Shown here piece after piece: positions 1-14,172 of a stretch of 64,000 nt of DNA. This stretch comes from Rhodosporidiobolus odoratus (lineage: Eukaryota; Basidiomycota; Microbotryomycetes; Sporidiobolales; Sporidiobolaceae): contig JAOANU010000005.1 of assembly GCA_034387635.1 (NCBI GenBank), positions 682,001 through 746,000 of the forward strand, in the 5' to 3' direction. Below the pieces are notes generated by a model. That model had not been told where the DNA came from. It did not search any database and saw nothing but the letters and a program-made list of their open reading frames with translations. Position numbers and translations under genes: made by a program. How positions within the stretch are numbered: the stretch's first letter is position 1; the number at the start of each line of letters is the position of its first letter.

Positions 1-564
1 ACAACTACATGCGCGTCCTTTCCTGCTTTCCGCACCCCGAAGTCTGAGCTAACGGCCCATCTTACATGCAGGATGTACACCGGCAACGAATCAATCTACA
101 CCTACACCTTCGAACATCAACGCAAGCCCGAATGCCCAGTCTGCGGTGGAGAAAAGGTCACGGTGACGCAAAAATCGAGCGCGTCGTTGCAAGACTTGAT
201 CGACATGCTGCTAGAGAAGCAGGAACTGTACGTTCTGAAAATCTGCATCTTGGCAATTGCTTTTCCCACCCTCCTCCGAGCGCCTGTTCTTGCCTTGCCT
301 CCCACACAGTCTCATGTCTCACGCGCACCTCCCAAGATGCATCAAGATTTAACATCTCCCTCTCGCCTCTGCAGACAAATCCGCCGACCCTCGCTGTCCC
401 TAGCCGGCAAAAACCTCTACCTCCAAGCTCCACCCCAACTCGAAGCCGCGACCCGACCCAACCTCGAAAAGACTCTCGGCGAGTTGTTGAGCTCGGGAGA
501 TGTCGTCTCAGTTACGGATGCCGGGTTGCCGTTCTCGCTTGACTTGATTGTTATCCTTGAGTAG
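1..564 (+). CDS. UBA3: NEDD8-activating enzyme E1 catalytic subunit (UBA3), 3' part
   Basis: C-terminal part of the catalytic subunit of the heterodimeric NEDD8 E1, which adenylates NEDD8/Rub1 and passes it to Ubc12 for cullin modification. The gene begins left of the window. Exons are 1-10, 72-227 and 375-564. The segment starting NYMMYTGNESIYTYTFEHQR and the following CPVCGG match the end of the adenylation/Cys domain. The rest is the ubiquitin-fold E2-binding domain (SLAGKNLYLQ, then LGELLSSGDVVSVTDAGLPF). Joining base 10 to base 72 restores the N-Y-M-M-Y-T-G of the family, so the first intron (11-71) starts with GC (GCGCGT) and ends with CAG. The second intron (228-374) has GTACGT and CTGCAG. 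The stop is TAG at 562-564. The family assignment is secure. Confidence 0.9.
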   Translation, partial: TTTCASFPAFRTPKSELTAHLTCRMYTGNESIYTYTFEHQRKPECPVCGGEKVTVTQKSSASLQDLIDMLLEKQELYVLKICILAIAFPTLLRAPVLALPPTQSHVSRAPPKMHQDLTSPSRLCRQIRRPSLSLAGKNLYLQAPPQLEAATRPNLEKTLGELLSSGDVVSVTDAGLPFSLDLIVILE

Positions 565-976
565 GAGGATTTGGGTTGGGGGTCTTGCGTTTCTCTTCCA
601 TCCGCTGTTGCTTCTGTATATGTACACAAGACCTTTCCACTGGCATCTTCCCTCGGGCTCGCTGGCGGGCTCTTTCCCCCTCTTTCACCCCTCACCGGCA
701 AAATTGTAACGAAGCAAAGCAATCACCTGAAGTGTAAGCATTGCGATGCATACGGCAAAGGTCAGCCAGGACGGTGTACGCTAAGTAGGGTTGTCAGGTG
801 AGCAAAAGCAAGGAAGTTCGGAGGTGAGGAAAACGAAAGACAGTAAAGAGGGGAACAAAAGTAGGGTGTACTGCGGCAGTGTCTGTGGATCAATTGAGGG
901 GCATAAGGTGCAGAAGTAAGACGAACTAGAGATGGTACAAGGTGGACTAGGATATGCGGAGGGGGCGGAGGACGAC
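565..976. other. Convergent intergenic region between UBA3 and the DJ-1 gene
   Basis: 412 bases holding the two 3' untranslated regions. No reading frame with coding character and no hairpin terminator was seen. Confidence 0.5.
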
Positions 977-2781
977 TCAGAGGCAAAGAGGCTCGGCAAC
1001 TTCGTCCCGCTTGGCTTCGCCTTGCAAGATTTCGACGATCTTGAGAGCGTGTTCGAGGGCGGTACCAGGACCGCGACTGCAAAGACACGGTATCAATGAC
1101 TGACTACGCTTGGAGAAGAGAGCCGAAGTGCGAAAGAAGGGAGAGAGGGAAATGGGGCAGGGTGAGGTGACGGAAGGGCTTACGAAGTGACGAGGTTCCC
1201 GCTGACGCAGACGCGCTCTTCCGAGTATTGGTAATCCTTCTCGAGCTGAGATTTGACACTCGGGTGAGAGGTGATAGCACCGCCGAATCCAATCCTGGCA
1301 GACTTGGCTGCGAGAGAGCCTGTGAGTCGTGCGAGGGAGAGAAAGGTTAGCAGCCTTCGGGCAAGACAGCGAGCGCGAGGAGCAAGAACCCACCTGCGCA
1401 GATGCAGCCGACAAGCTTGCCCGATTCGTGGAATTCCCAGAGCAGCTCCTGTACCCCCTTATCTTGGCTAAGCCTCTCGGCTCCCTTGGCTCCTCCAGGT
1501 ATGTACACCGCGTCAAAGTCCTCCTTGTGCTCTGGTTTGAGGGTCTCGAATTGAGTGTCGGCGAAGAGTTTTGCACCGCGGCTGAGGGTGAGGTGCATGA
1601 GAGAGTCGGACGGAGAAAAGGGCGGCGAGAGGGAGACGAGGACGGGGCTGAGACCACCCCGAACGAAAATGTCGAAGGCGGTCATGACTTCAATCTCCTC
1701 CGAGCCGTCCGCGACGATTATGAGCATGCGCTTCTCACCCTCCGCTTTGGGAGCCGGAGCAAAGGCTTTGTTCATCTTCTTCGCATAGCTGCTCGCTGCG
1801 CGGCTGAGGGTTGTACGCCTGGTCAGGGGTTTGTCCTCGAGCTGTACGCCTTTGCGTTCGCCACGATCGACTAGACGGTCGCCGACCTGAACCTTCTCGT
1901 CGTCGTCAAAGGGGTTTCCGTTCTCCTTGTTCCTGTCGCCGGCGGAGCGATGACGAGAGAGACCACCTCCAGTACTTGGCTGACGCTTGACACGCTGCGA
2001 GAGGGTGCGGCGAGGTGCCGGGGCCCATTGATCGAGTTCAGTGTCAGTCTTGCGAACGCCGTCCGTGGTGGGTGCGAAGGTCACGCCAGGCGCGGAGTGA
2101 CCAGTCGAAGCGTCGCCGACGTCGAAGGCGCTGAAGTGACAAGAGAGGATGTCAGTGAACGGACAGGGATGGACCCTCGAGTAGGAAACGGCCTCGGGTT
2201 GGAGCAGCGAGAGGGAGGAGAAAAAAGACGAACCGGGCACCAACGCTGTCCGGGTGGCGGGCGCGTCCGCTGGCTTCATCGTCGTGTAGAATGGCCGAAG
2301 GAGGACGAGGGAAGTACGAGTCTGCAAACAAAGGGAGATATGGGATTAGGCAAAGTTCGGTCAACCCCTGAAGCGTGTTGAGGTCAAGGAGACGGGTGTC
2401 GAGTCTCGACCAACCACTCGGGACACCGGGAGCAGCCTCTGCTAGCTACTCGTCGCGTGCCCGTATGGTCCGTACGTCCTCGCCAGCGTGTCTGAAGTGC
2501 TCGACCCCCACCTTGCTCCCCTTCTTCACGTAAACATAACAGCGAGACTGACCAGGCGGTGGCGAGACAGCGAGACCGGTAGCTCCAGTAGGTGACAGAG
2601 AAGCATCGTCTGAGCTGTTAGGTGAGGCTTTGCCGTCGTTGAGCTTGCCGCGCGAGTTGGCTCTTGGGTGGTGGGGACGCTCGCTTCTAGGGGACCGACC
2701 AGTGCGAGAGAGACTGCGGACTAAGCGACTAAAGGCCGAGGTTTCTGCCTTCTGCGGTTGCATTGGAATGGGCTGCGACAT
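977..2781 (-). CDS. DJ-1/PfpI family protein with long N-terminal extension
   Basis: Five exons on the minus strand (2781-2553, 2321-2234, 2130-1394, 1319-1184, 1076-977) give 429 residues. The last 190 or so are a DJ-1/PfpI (class I glutamine amidotransferase-like) domain. It contains MLIIVADGSEEIEVMTAFD with the conserved Glu, VYIPGGAKGAERLS, and the nucleophile elbow VGCICAGSLAAKSA with the catalytic-type Cys. It ends in ITSHPSV and VSGNLVTSRGPGTALEHAL. Family members act in oxidative-stress defence, as glyoxalases or deglycases, or as chaperones; the activity here is not provable from sequence. The first roughly 240 residues are Ser/Pro/Arg-rich and low-complexity. DJ-1 proteins are normally about 190 residues, so the extension is unusual. 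Phases match at all four introns (for example PPPG|DSYFPRPP across intron 1). An internal start at the DJ-1 domain cannot be excluded. Confidence 0.85.
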
Positions 2782-3271
2782 GGTAGGAGGATACAGGGGA
2801 GAAGAGCGAGATCAAGGAGGAGATTCAAGACAACTCGCGCCGTCGAAGACAGGAGTGAACGCGACAACTCTTCCATACAGCTGATGTGCGCTCCACTGTC
2901 TACAGGCCTAGTCCCTAACGCTCCATCACACCACACTGGCTGCCGCATTACCTGATGCGCCCCCGACACTCCGCAATACACTTCGCAACCTCGAGCCTCA
3001 CATAGCCTCATCAGCCAACATCGCCAAGGTCAGTAGTCGACCCAGACAACAGCGCGCACAGACCGCAGATGGTGGTGTGGTGCGCTCAGGACCATCAGGC
3101 AAGGCAGGCTGTCGCGCAAAACGCGTTCCGACCCTCTCGAGCCGGCCGGCGTGGGGGACTCAAAGTGGAGCTCAACATGAGCAGCACCACTCTGTACAGA
3201 GTCAGTGGCGGGTGTGAGCTACTCGTTCTGCATTTCCCTCTTTACGCTCTCGCTCTTCAAGCTCCGGGACG
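2782..3271. promoter_or_regulatory. Divergent promoter region (DJ-1 / flavoenzyme)
   Basis: 490 bases between two divergent start codons, so both promoters must lie here. No TATA box or recognisable operator was identified. Confidence 0.4.
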
Positions 3272-6201
<2,930 letters not shown>

Positions 6202-6630
6202 GGTGGGTGCATTTCATGAAGTACGAATTGTTCATTGTCAGTACCTAGTGCCTGGAGCATGCGTGCCATGTAATCCCAGTCTGCTGTGGACAGTGCTCAG
6301 CTGCGTGGATGCTTTAGGCGAAATCCGCTGGGCGGACCGGTTACTTTGTTGTTCCGGATGAACCGGAACTGGGTTTCATCTTCTTCTGCTCACGTCGATT
6401 CAGAATTACTGCTTACTGCGCCTTTGCTGCACTTGCGGCCGACTTGTTGCTAGTCTCACACGCCCTCCAAGTTGCTCCACTTGCAACCCCGGTCGCTCGC
6501 GCTTCTCCGGCCAATCTTTATCTCATTAGGCCTACGCTCGTCTCAACGCACACGGTAGACTGTCCTGACGCTGAGCGATCTTTGATATGATGTACTGACA
6601 GTCTGCATGACCACAGACTCGATCGTCATC
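6202..6630. other. Intergenic region between flavoenzyme and carrier
   Basis: 429 bases containing the 3' end of the oxidase gene and the promoter of the carrier gene, both on the plus strand. No further gene seen. Confidence 0.4.
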
Positions 6631-8309
6631 ATGGTTGGTATCTCGGATTCAGGTGTTCATGCCGTCGCTGGGGCTGCAGGAGGATGCATCGCTATGTGAG
6701 CCTACAGCGTCCAGCTACTCGACCATACGCTTCCACGAGGCATTGCCCAACTAGACAGCGTTTGTCCGGCTGACACTTTGCTATCTCTCCCCGACTTCCT
6801 CCTCGGTTTTTGTCTTTCAAGGGCGGTGACCTACCCGCTTGTAAACCTCTCAACCCGCTCACAGGTCGAAGCCAAGTCCAAGCGCGAAGTGAGCTCATTT
6901 GCCTACCCGCTCGATTCCTTGGTCGAGCCGACTTTGGCAGGCTCATTCTGTTCCGTTTCTCTCCCTTCACAGAGTACCCGCGCCGCTGCTCTGCAAGTTC
7001 TCCAGCGTGACGGGATAGCAGGCCTGTATGACGGGCTGCCTTCGAGCTTACTTGGTATCGCGGTTACAAATGGGTACGATCACCATTGAATTTGCTCCCT
7101 GCCCTTCTTCCGCCTGCAATCCCTACCGCTGACCTCCTCCTTCGCCTCGTACAGGATTTATTACCTCTGCTTCGAGGAGGCCCGAGCTCTCGTACTCAAG
7201 TCGCGTCAAGGTAGCCGTGCCACTCTATCAACCCTCGAATCGATTCTTGTATCCGCATTTGCCGGCGCCGCAACTTCTATCGCCAGCAATCCCATTTGGG
7301 TGGTCAACGTGCGTCTATCTCGTCCTACTCCGTGCTTTGTTGTCCGGGCTGAACCATCTCGGCTATCCTCAGACTCGTCAAACCGTCCGCACTACCGTCG
7401 CCGCCGATTCATCCTCGAGTTTTGGGTCGACGAAAGCGGTGGTAGAGAAGAGGAGGGGTATTCGGCAGACGGTGCTCGATATAGTGAGGACGGACGGGCT
7501 GAGAGCGTTCTGGCATGGCTTGGGGCCGGCGCTCATCCTCGTCTCGAACCCGATTCTGCAGTTCACGGTGAGTCCTACCCTTGAGCCTCTGCTTACTTGG
7601 TGGTTCTACTGTCCAGGCATATCATGCATAAGCTTAGTCGCTGACGTCCATCGACACCTCGGCATGCAGTTATTCGAGCAACTGAAGAACCTCATCCTCC
7701 GTCGTCGCGCTGTTCGCCTTGCGAAAGGCAGTGCATCAGCGCCTCCCCTCACCGACCTCGACTTCTTCCTGCTTGGCGCGGTGACAAAACTCTTTGCGAC
7801 CAGCGTCACCTACCCTTGTAAGCCTTTCTCTCTAGGTTTCGCTCGGCGGCTAACCGACAATCAGGTAGCACCGAGACCCTCCAACCAGTTGAGCTTACTG
7901 TCTTCCACACTGCAGATCTTACCGTCAAAGCTCGCATGCAGGCCGGCAACGCAGCAGGGCGATCCTACTCGTCTTCCCTCGACGGCCTTCGCAAGATTAT
8001 CGCACAGGAAGGGGTGCAAGGGTTGTACAAGGGAATCGCGCCAAAGTTGACTCAGAGCGTCGCTACCGTGCGTCCACACTCTTCTTTCTACATCCAGGGG
8101 TGGATAGCGTTAGGGTGAAGAGACTGACACGGAGTCGGAGGTCGTGCAGGCGGCTTTACTGTTCTTGGCAAAGGAGAAGATCTACGTCGCAACAAGAAAG
8201 GTTCGCTCCTGGTCTCTCTCTGACCTTTGACACCTTCTTCGCGGGTCAAGCTGACCATAGCCTTGGACCGCAGGCCCTGGTCTCCGCTGCCGCGAAGGCT
8301 GCTGCTTGA
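6631..8309 (+). CDS. Peroxisomal adenine nucleotide carrier (SLC25 family)
   Basis: Nine exons (6631-6695, 6822-6888, 6973-7073, 7155-7308, 7373-7567, 7670-7817, 7916-8067, 8150-8200, 8274-8309) give 322 residues, the usual size for a mitochondrial-carrier-family protein. Three carrier repeats are visible: HAVAGAAGGCIAMAVTYPLV, then FAGAATSIASNPIWVVNTR, then FLLGAVTKLFATSVTYPYLT, each with the Pro of the PxxxxK/R signature. NPIWVVNTR in repeat 2 is typical of the PMP34/PMP47/ANT1 branch, which exchanges ATP for AMP across the peroxisomal membrane to feed fatty-acid activation. The gene follows the VAO-type oxidase, whose own C-terminus looks peroxisomal. Subfamily assignment rests on that motif and is good but not proven. 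Confidence 0.85.
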
Positions 8310-8849
8310 AGGTCTTTCCCATGTCTTTACGAGACCCGCCGTTGTACAGCCCCATCCGTCGTTTCGTGTGTGCAAATGTCGTACTGATCACTGGACTACG
8401 TCGCCGATTGCTCGAGTTGCTCTCGAGGAGACAGTGGCCCCTCAGCAGCAGAGAGAGAGGAAAGGTGCGAAAAGGGTGACGTCCAACTTACTCGGCGCAG
8501 ACTACTGGTGACGAGGCCGTCCTTCTCTTCGTACTCCTCGCGGTAGCTACCAAATCACACAACCACTACGAGCCGGACGGCTGCTTTAGCTTTCCGGCCT
8601 AGTTTGACCTTCGCAACTCGAGCTTCAAGCGGGACCGCAGGCGAGCTGATGTGTGAGTAGGCAGGGAGCACCAGACCCGCGTACATGCCGCGACGAGCCA
8701 AAGCGATACGCCCGCCACTTTGGGCCCACCAGACACTGGAAAGACGACCGCAAAACTGCGAAGGTCTCGAGGTAGATAAACGATGTCGACCATGTCCGGT
8801 GTATGCCTACAATAAGGCCCATAAGGATCCTTCGATACTGCTATTCCCC
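8310..8849. other. Convergent intergenic region (carrier / VPS33)
   Basis: 540 bases between two stop codons facing each other. The reading frames here lack coding character. Nothing else was recognised. Confidence 0.4.
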
Positions 8850-11508
8850 TCAAATGGTGTTGCCTGAAGTGACCAGCGTGCGAGTTTGAGCTGGCATGAG
8901 CGATGTGAGCAGCGAGCTGCCTGTGACGGTGTCGGTGGTGACGATCAGGAGATGCCGTGCTGCAAGGGTACAGAGCCAGATGAGCTGTAGCTCTACCATC
9001 GCGACGCGCGTAAAGACAGGGCAAGAAGAGGAAACTCACAGGGTAGTTGACGATTGAGAAGGCGGAGGGCGGAAATCTCAGCATAGGTGATACCGCCGAG
9101 GAAACAGACGATGGTAGTCGGAAGCTGTCCAGGTGGTACTGCACGATGGTTCAACACTGTCAGTACACCCAGACTGGAAACAGCAGGGATACTCGTATCA
9201 GACGCACCTCGTCGCTGCGACCCCTCGTCGAGCATCTGCCATTCGTCCACAGTCTCTCCCGGCAATAGCCGTACGACTTCCTCGATCCCTCTCCATCCGT
9301 TCAAGCTTGCCGGTCCGTCCCTCCCACCGACCCCACTCGCCCCTGTCGACTGCGCTCCTCCGATCTTAGTCCCGCCCGCACTGCTTCCCAACGCGCACTG
9401 CACCAGCCGTACACTGAGTGGTGCGTAGCCGGAAAAGACATATGAGATGTCGTGCGGGTTTTGCTCGTCGACGTCGTCGACGATAAGGCGAAGTGGCTTG
9501 CGGGAAGAGACGAAAGGGGGTTTAGGTGAGCTGCGCGAGGCTGGAGGTGGGCGCGTGAGAAGGTTCAGCTGCTGAAGGTGGAGCAGCAGAGATAGGTGAT
9601 CGAAGCCGTAGGTCTAGGAAGAGGTGCATAAGCGCTCAAGAAGCGGCGCCAAGCAGTTTGGAAGAATCATGGCGAACCTGCAGGATATCGCGCTTGAACT
9701 CCTCGAGCGTCTTTTGCTTGATGCCGCCCGAGACGATGCTATACAGACAAAGGAGACGTAGTACGGTTCGCAAAGGGGCTTCTTGGTTGATCAGATCGCG
9801 TATTGAGGATTCTTGAACGGCAAGATCGACCCCGGCGACAAGGTCTGCAAGCCGGCAGACGGGTCAGTATCTTGCTGCCGAGAGACTCGTGGGGTAAAAC
9901 TCACTCTGTTGGACTTCTAACGCGATGTTGAACTCGTCGGAGGTCGTCAAGGTCATGATCTGCTCAGTCAAGTTTGTATCTGCCCGAGGTACGAAGTCAG
10001 CGAGCTACTCGGCAGCCGTCATGCGCAGGACCTACGTAGCCGTAACGCCGTATGCTCGTTCTGCAACCCCCCGAGCTGGCCTACGAACTGCCTCAATTCC
10101 GCCGGCGTTTTTGCCTGATGCCGCTTCTCGTAGTCCTCGTTCAGTTTCCTCGCCGTCCTGTTCAAGACACCGCCAACCACCGCGAAGTTCTGATCTCGTA
10201 GTTCAGCAAACAGTGGATCGGACGTGGAAGCGAGGAGATGCTTCCGCCGGCGTGAGGGAAGAGCACCGAAGGAAGGCTGGGACGGGGTCGATGTAGAAGC
10301 GGCTGGCGCAGGGTTGATCAGGTTTGGATCCACTTCGACGTGGGCTGCTCGACCGCCAGGTGTCAGCAATACACGATAAAGGGAGGCAAGGTATGGAGGG
10401 ACTTGCAGTTCTTGATACCGACCACCTCGTCGACGAGACCTTCGTAGGTGAGCTGAGTGCAAAAGGCCGATACCATATCGACTTGCCTGTCGATAACAAT
10501 CATCGAGTCGACAGTGCCACTTGCGAGCGGTATTGCGGAAGGTGCAGAAGAGGGCTGTTCTTCCCGCATTTGCTGGAGGAGGTCTACGAGGCGCTGCAGA
10601 TAAAGAACGTTCAGCGCCGTAACTCAAGCTGGAGACCGGGGTCTGCTCACCTTCGCGGAATCTCCTTTGCCTATGATGCGAGGAATGGTGCCAAAAGCCC
10701 GTTGAACCGTCATGAGGGCTCTTGCCATGTCATAAACTGGCGAGTAATCTCCATCCTGCGTGAGCGACGAAGGTGAGCCAAGTGTGACAAAGCTAACCCA
10801 ACTAGCGTACCAGCTCGGTCTTTTTCCATACGTCCTCGACCTCGAGGCTCAGCACATCCTTCTCGAGCGGGATCAATCCCAGCTGAAACTCCTCGATATC
10901 GAGCGAGCCGAGTACGCCCAAGTCCGAGAGGGTAGCCGTGCATAACGTCGTCATGCGAGGTACGACGAGCATGTGGTAGATGTGGTTGTTTGGTTGCGGC
11001 ATCGCCTTGATCTGGTCTGGGGAAGAAACGAGAATGGTCATGCCCCAAAAACTCCTCGATATGTGAACAGGAGAGATGGGCACGCGACACGCGCGGAGTG
11101 CGTCACCTGTAGCGATACGAGTATGGGAAAACAGAGTACAAGGAAATGCACGCACCGGCGACAATCCTCATCCATCTCACCTCTGGCCTGCACAGGTAGA
11201 CGATGTTGCGTTCCGCCTGCGAAAGCGCTCCGGGTTCCAGCCAGAACATCTTACTGACCGCATGGTTGGTCTGTAGGTACGTGTCAAGCGAAAGAAGCAG
11301 TAGTGAGCGATATCAGCCCAAGTGGGGAGAGAAAGAAGCGAACCTTGAGCAGCCCAACCTCGGTCACCAAGCCCAACGGTCCGGCCAGTCCAGGTGTCAA
11401 TACGAGTGTCTTGGGTCCTACTATCGTGTCTAGCTTGGTCTGTAATGCGGTTGAACCGACGAGGCGAAGGAGGTCGACATCTATTCCACCCGGTTGTTGC
11501 GGTTGCAT
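8850..11508 (-). CDS. VPS33: Vacuolar sorting protein VPS33 (Sec1/Munc18 family)
   Basis: Ten exons (11508-11344, 11270-11156, 11016-10811, 10755-10651, 10593-10407, 10344-10036, 9979-9905, 9844-9678, 9613-9040, 8959-8850) give 670 residues. VPS33 is the SM-protein subunit of the HOPS and CORVET tethering complexes that chaperones SNARE assembly at the vacuole. Family blocks include VDLLRLVGSTAL, NIVYLCRPEVRWMRIVADQI, DSMIVIDRQVDMVSAF, TYEGLVDEVVGI, LRLLCLYSIVSGGIKQ and VCFLGGITYAEISALRLLN. The start at MQPQQPGGIDVDLL was chosen because the upstream frame has no ATG and hits a stop, and because human VPS33A starts at the same distance from this block. Intron 10406-10345 begins with GC (GCAAGT); the other introns are GT-AG. 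The start lies 213 bases from the divergent F-box gene. Confidence 0.92.
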
Positions 11509-11721
11509 GCTTGACGCGGTAGCGGAGAGGTCGCAGTATGCCTTTTGTCGGGGTTCCGAAGCTTCCGGGTTGAGCAGGAAATCCCTCAGAGGCGGGCGAC
11601 GCAAGATGGAGAAGAGGTCCGTTGATTCCGCTCCCGCTCCTTGTCCTCCTCAAGACAGCTCCAGTTCCCCATTCAAGCTCAAGCAGACTGAGAAGCGCAC
11701 CAGTGGCAACCCGAGATCGAC
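11509..11721. promoter_or_regulatory. Short bidirectional promoter (VPS33 / F-box)
   Basis: 213 bases separate the two divergent ATG codons, so the genes must share or interleave promoter elements. No specific motif was recognised. Confidence 0.45.
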
Positions 11722-12887
11722 ATGGCCGGCTTTGACGACCTCCCTCCCGAACTCGTCAACCTCATCGTGTCGCTCTGTACCCCACAACCTCCCTCTTTCT
11801 CGACTCATTCCGCCCGCGTACAAGCCCTACGGTCCCTCGAAACTGTATCAGAAGCCTTCCAGCACGCTGTACAGCATGAACTGTTCAAGGTCGTCTCCCT
11901 CACCAGCGGAAAAGAGGCCGTATGTTTTCTCGCGGCCGGGCAAAGACACTCAAAGGCATATAGCACGGTCGAAATTCTCTACCTCTCAGATCAGGGAGAT
12001 GACGATGTCCAGACGCATTTTGAGGCAGTCCTGAGTGCGTGTAGACGCCTCACGCGCCTGCGGCTGTCGCAGCTTTTCCTGGACCTGACCTGCCTCGATG
12101 GCCTTGCCGGTGCGCCCCGGTTCTGACCAATCCTGCCAAATGGGCTCAAGCATGACTGATGCCCCGCTGAGTAGCTCTGCGCCACCTCTCACTGTTCAGC
12201 GGTGTCTTTACCGTCTCGCGCCCCATCCTCCTACCCCGACTCGTCGAGCTCTCCTCATTTTTCTCTCTCATCGACAAAAACAGCCGAGAGCACTTTGTTA
12301 CTCCCACTAGCCTTCCCTCTCTTCGACACCTCGCACTACGTCACGCTCCAGGCTTGGATTCCGCACAAACAGCAGACCAGCCCGACTATCTCCTTCCCGA
12401 CCCGACCCTCCTCCGCCAACTCGTCACAATCTCGCACAACGACCGCCGTAACAGCACATCCCTCAAAACATGTCGACCCTTCCTGATCGACGTGCCCCTG
12501 ATTGACAGTTCGGAGGGCCTTCGCGATTTCCTCGAAGCCTTCTCCGGATCAGCCCTGCACGTCCGCTTGTACCATCCCGCTCCACGCATGCTCGAGCGCC
12601 TCGGCGAGAAGAACTCCACGCGCCTCGGCCAGATGGCGGTTGACGTGCTCGTAGCGCTCTTCCCGCCGACCAGAAACTCCGGCGTGGCAACTCTCAAGTC
12701 CCTGTACCTCCCTGCGATCTTTGCCAAAACGCCCCAGTTCGTAAACTTGGGTCAGAGTGATACTGGAGGGGTCGATGATGTGGACAACATGGCGGCCAAG
12801 GTAGAGGTAGTCTACGAAGACACTTTTGCTTCTGATTCCGATACCTTGATCTCTCCGGCGTTTGTAGCATGGGTGGAGGATCAATAA
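11722..12887 (+). CDS. F-box protein with degenerate leucine-rich repeats
   Basis: Two exons (11722-12119 and 12200-12887) give 361 residues. The N-terminus MAGFDDLPPELVNLIVSL is an F-box, the Skp1-binding motif of SCF ubiquitin ligases. The rest has leucine-rich-repeat-like stretches such as RLTRLRLSQLFLDL and LPSLRHLALRHAPGLDSA, which is the usual place for substrate binding. The substrate is unknown. The intron is the only one whose phase fits between the two open frames; its donor (GTTCTG) is weak, so the junction around residue 133 is less certain than the rest. The C-terminus ends in an acidic segment. Confidence 0.75.
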
Positions 12888-13084
12888 ACGCTGGAGTCCC
12901 CTGTAGAGAAGAGCGTCTTGCGATCCTGGGTTAACGATAGACGTGAGAGAGCCACTAGGACTTCAACCGCGTAAGATCCTGCAACATTATGCCAACGACG
13001 CTCAAACTTACTTCCGAGCTGTATTCCGATGCATTGCTTCTCATCGGTTCCGACTGTACTGTACGCGCTGACCGATTATCCCCT

Positions 13085-13118
<34 letters not shown>

Positions 13119-13261
13119 TGCTGCAGCCCAAGTCGGGCTGCTTCTCGGCAGCGCCACATCGGTGGTATGTGCCGTCGGCGTGCCGCACGCTTGCGGAGTC
13201 GAGGTCCTATAGTTGCCTTTCTCACTGCCGCTCATATCGCTGGAAGCCCAAGTGAAGGACC
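12888..13261. repeat. Convergent intergenic region with a 32-base poly-C tract
   Basis: 374 bases between the F-box gene and the NDP kinase gene. An uninterrupted run of 32 cytosines lies at 13087-13118. Reading frames through it are low-complexity artefacts. Confidence 0.9.
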
Positions 13262-14172
13262 TCAGAGTAGTGGTTCACCCTTTCTTCGCTGTTCTAGCCA
13301 CCAATTGACGTCCCATCCTTCGAAGATCTGTGCCAACTCTTTCGCGGCAGATTCAGGCGAGTCGGAGCCTGTCCGGATTGCATCGCCAAGTCAGCCGAAG
13401 AGGAAAAAAACCCCCGATAATCGGGGAGAAACGAGCTGGTGAGACACACCGTGAAAGCCGTTCCGCGTATCACTGAGTCCATATCTTGCTCGTAAAGAGT
13501 CGGGCTTCTCCCACTGCCCCATGAACACCTTTGTGGGACCGATCAGGGCTCTCCAGCGCTGAATGGCGTCGGGAGCGCATAGGGCGAGGGCAACGAAGGG
13601 ACCGGAAGTTGCGTGCTGGACCTGCGCCGACTCGTAGAAGTGAGCCTGGCTTGAGTAGGAGGAACGGCAAGAGAGGAAAAGACCTACCAGTCGAGGGAAG
13701 TAAAACCGGCCTGCGATCGAGAGCAAGGGTGTTCAGGACTGGCACCGTCAACTAAGCTGTTCAGAGGAAGAAAGCGGACCTTTGTGCTCGCCATGAAACT
13801 GTCAGGACGGACAACGTCAAGCCACGGCCGCAATGAAGGCAAGGATGAGGAAGAAAAGTCCGAAGCTTACCTCTTCCGCATCCTCCTTTCGCCAGAACAG
13901 CCTCTTGCTCCGAACGATCTAGCAGTAGCGTGGAGGATCCGCCAAGACAGGTCAGCGACCGGCTTCTGCACACGGGCTTACGAGCGCGGTGACGCACCTC
14001 GAGTCCGCTCCCCTTGATGTGCCGCATTATCTCTGCGTACCACGCACATGAGCTCTTCTACTTGACAGCAGGCGACAGCAGATATAGCCTCACCTTGTAC
14101 ATGAGGTTGATGGGCTGCTACTGATGGCTTAATGACCCCAAGAGTGAGCTGAAGTGGTGCGGGAGAAGGCAT
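13262..14172 (-). CDS. Nucleoside diphosphate kinase family protein
   Basis: Seven exons (14172-14094, 14032-13998, 13918-13871, 13798-13780, 13710-13688, 13621-13450, 13368-13262) give 160 residues, the standard NDK size. The enzyme transfers the gamma phosphate of an NTP to an NDP through a phosphohistidine. Visible family elements are LTLGVIKPSVAAH (nucleotide-binding Lys), EIVRSKRLFWRKEDAEEF, GEHKGRFYFPRLVQHATSGP, WRALIGPTKV and the catalytic block LSDTRNGFHGSDSPESAAKE with the active His. The sequence is closer to the divergent NME6-type branch (insert around FMGQWEKPDSLRARYG) than to the abundant cytosolic enzyme. Exons of 19 and 23 bases encode FHGEHK and GRFYFPRL. The gene lies 359 bases downstream of RPA190 on the same strand. 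Confidence 0.88.

Noticed and set aside
9739..9744. Possible intron boundary (GTATAG) in VPS33
   Set aside because: The frame runs straight through as LRLLCLYSIVSGG, a conserved block, so no intron is needed.
11509..11604. N-terminal extension of VPS33 from a TTG codon
   Set aside because: No ATG in this frame before a stop; the downstream ATG aligns with family N-termini.
13029..13442. Open frames through the poly-C tract
   Set aside because: Proline or glycine homopolymer artefacts without start context or conservation.
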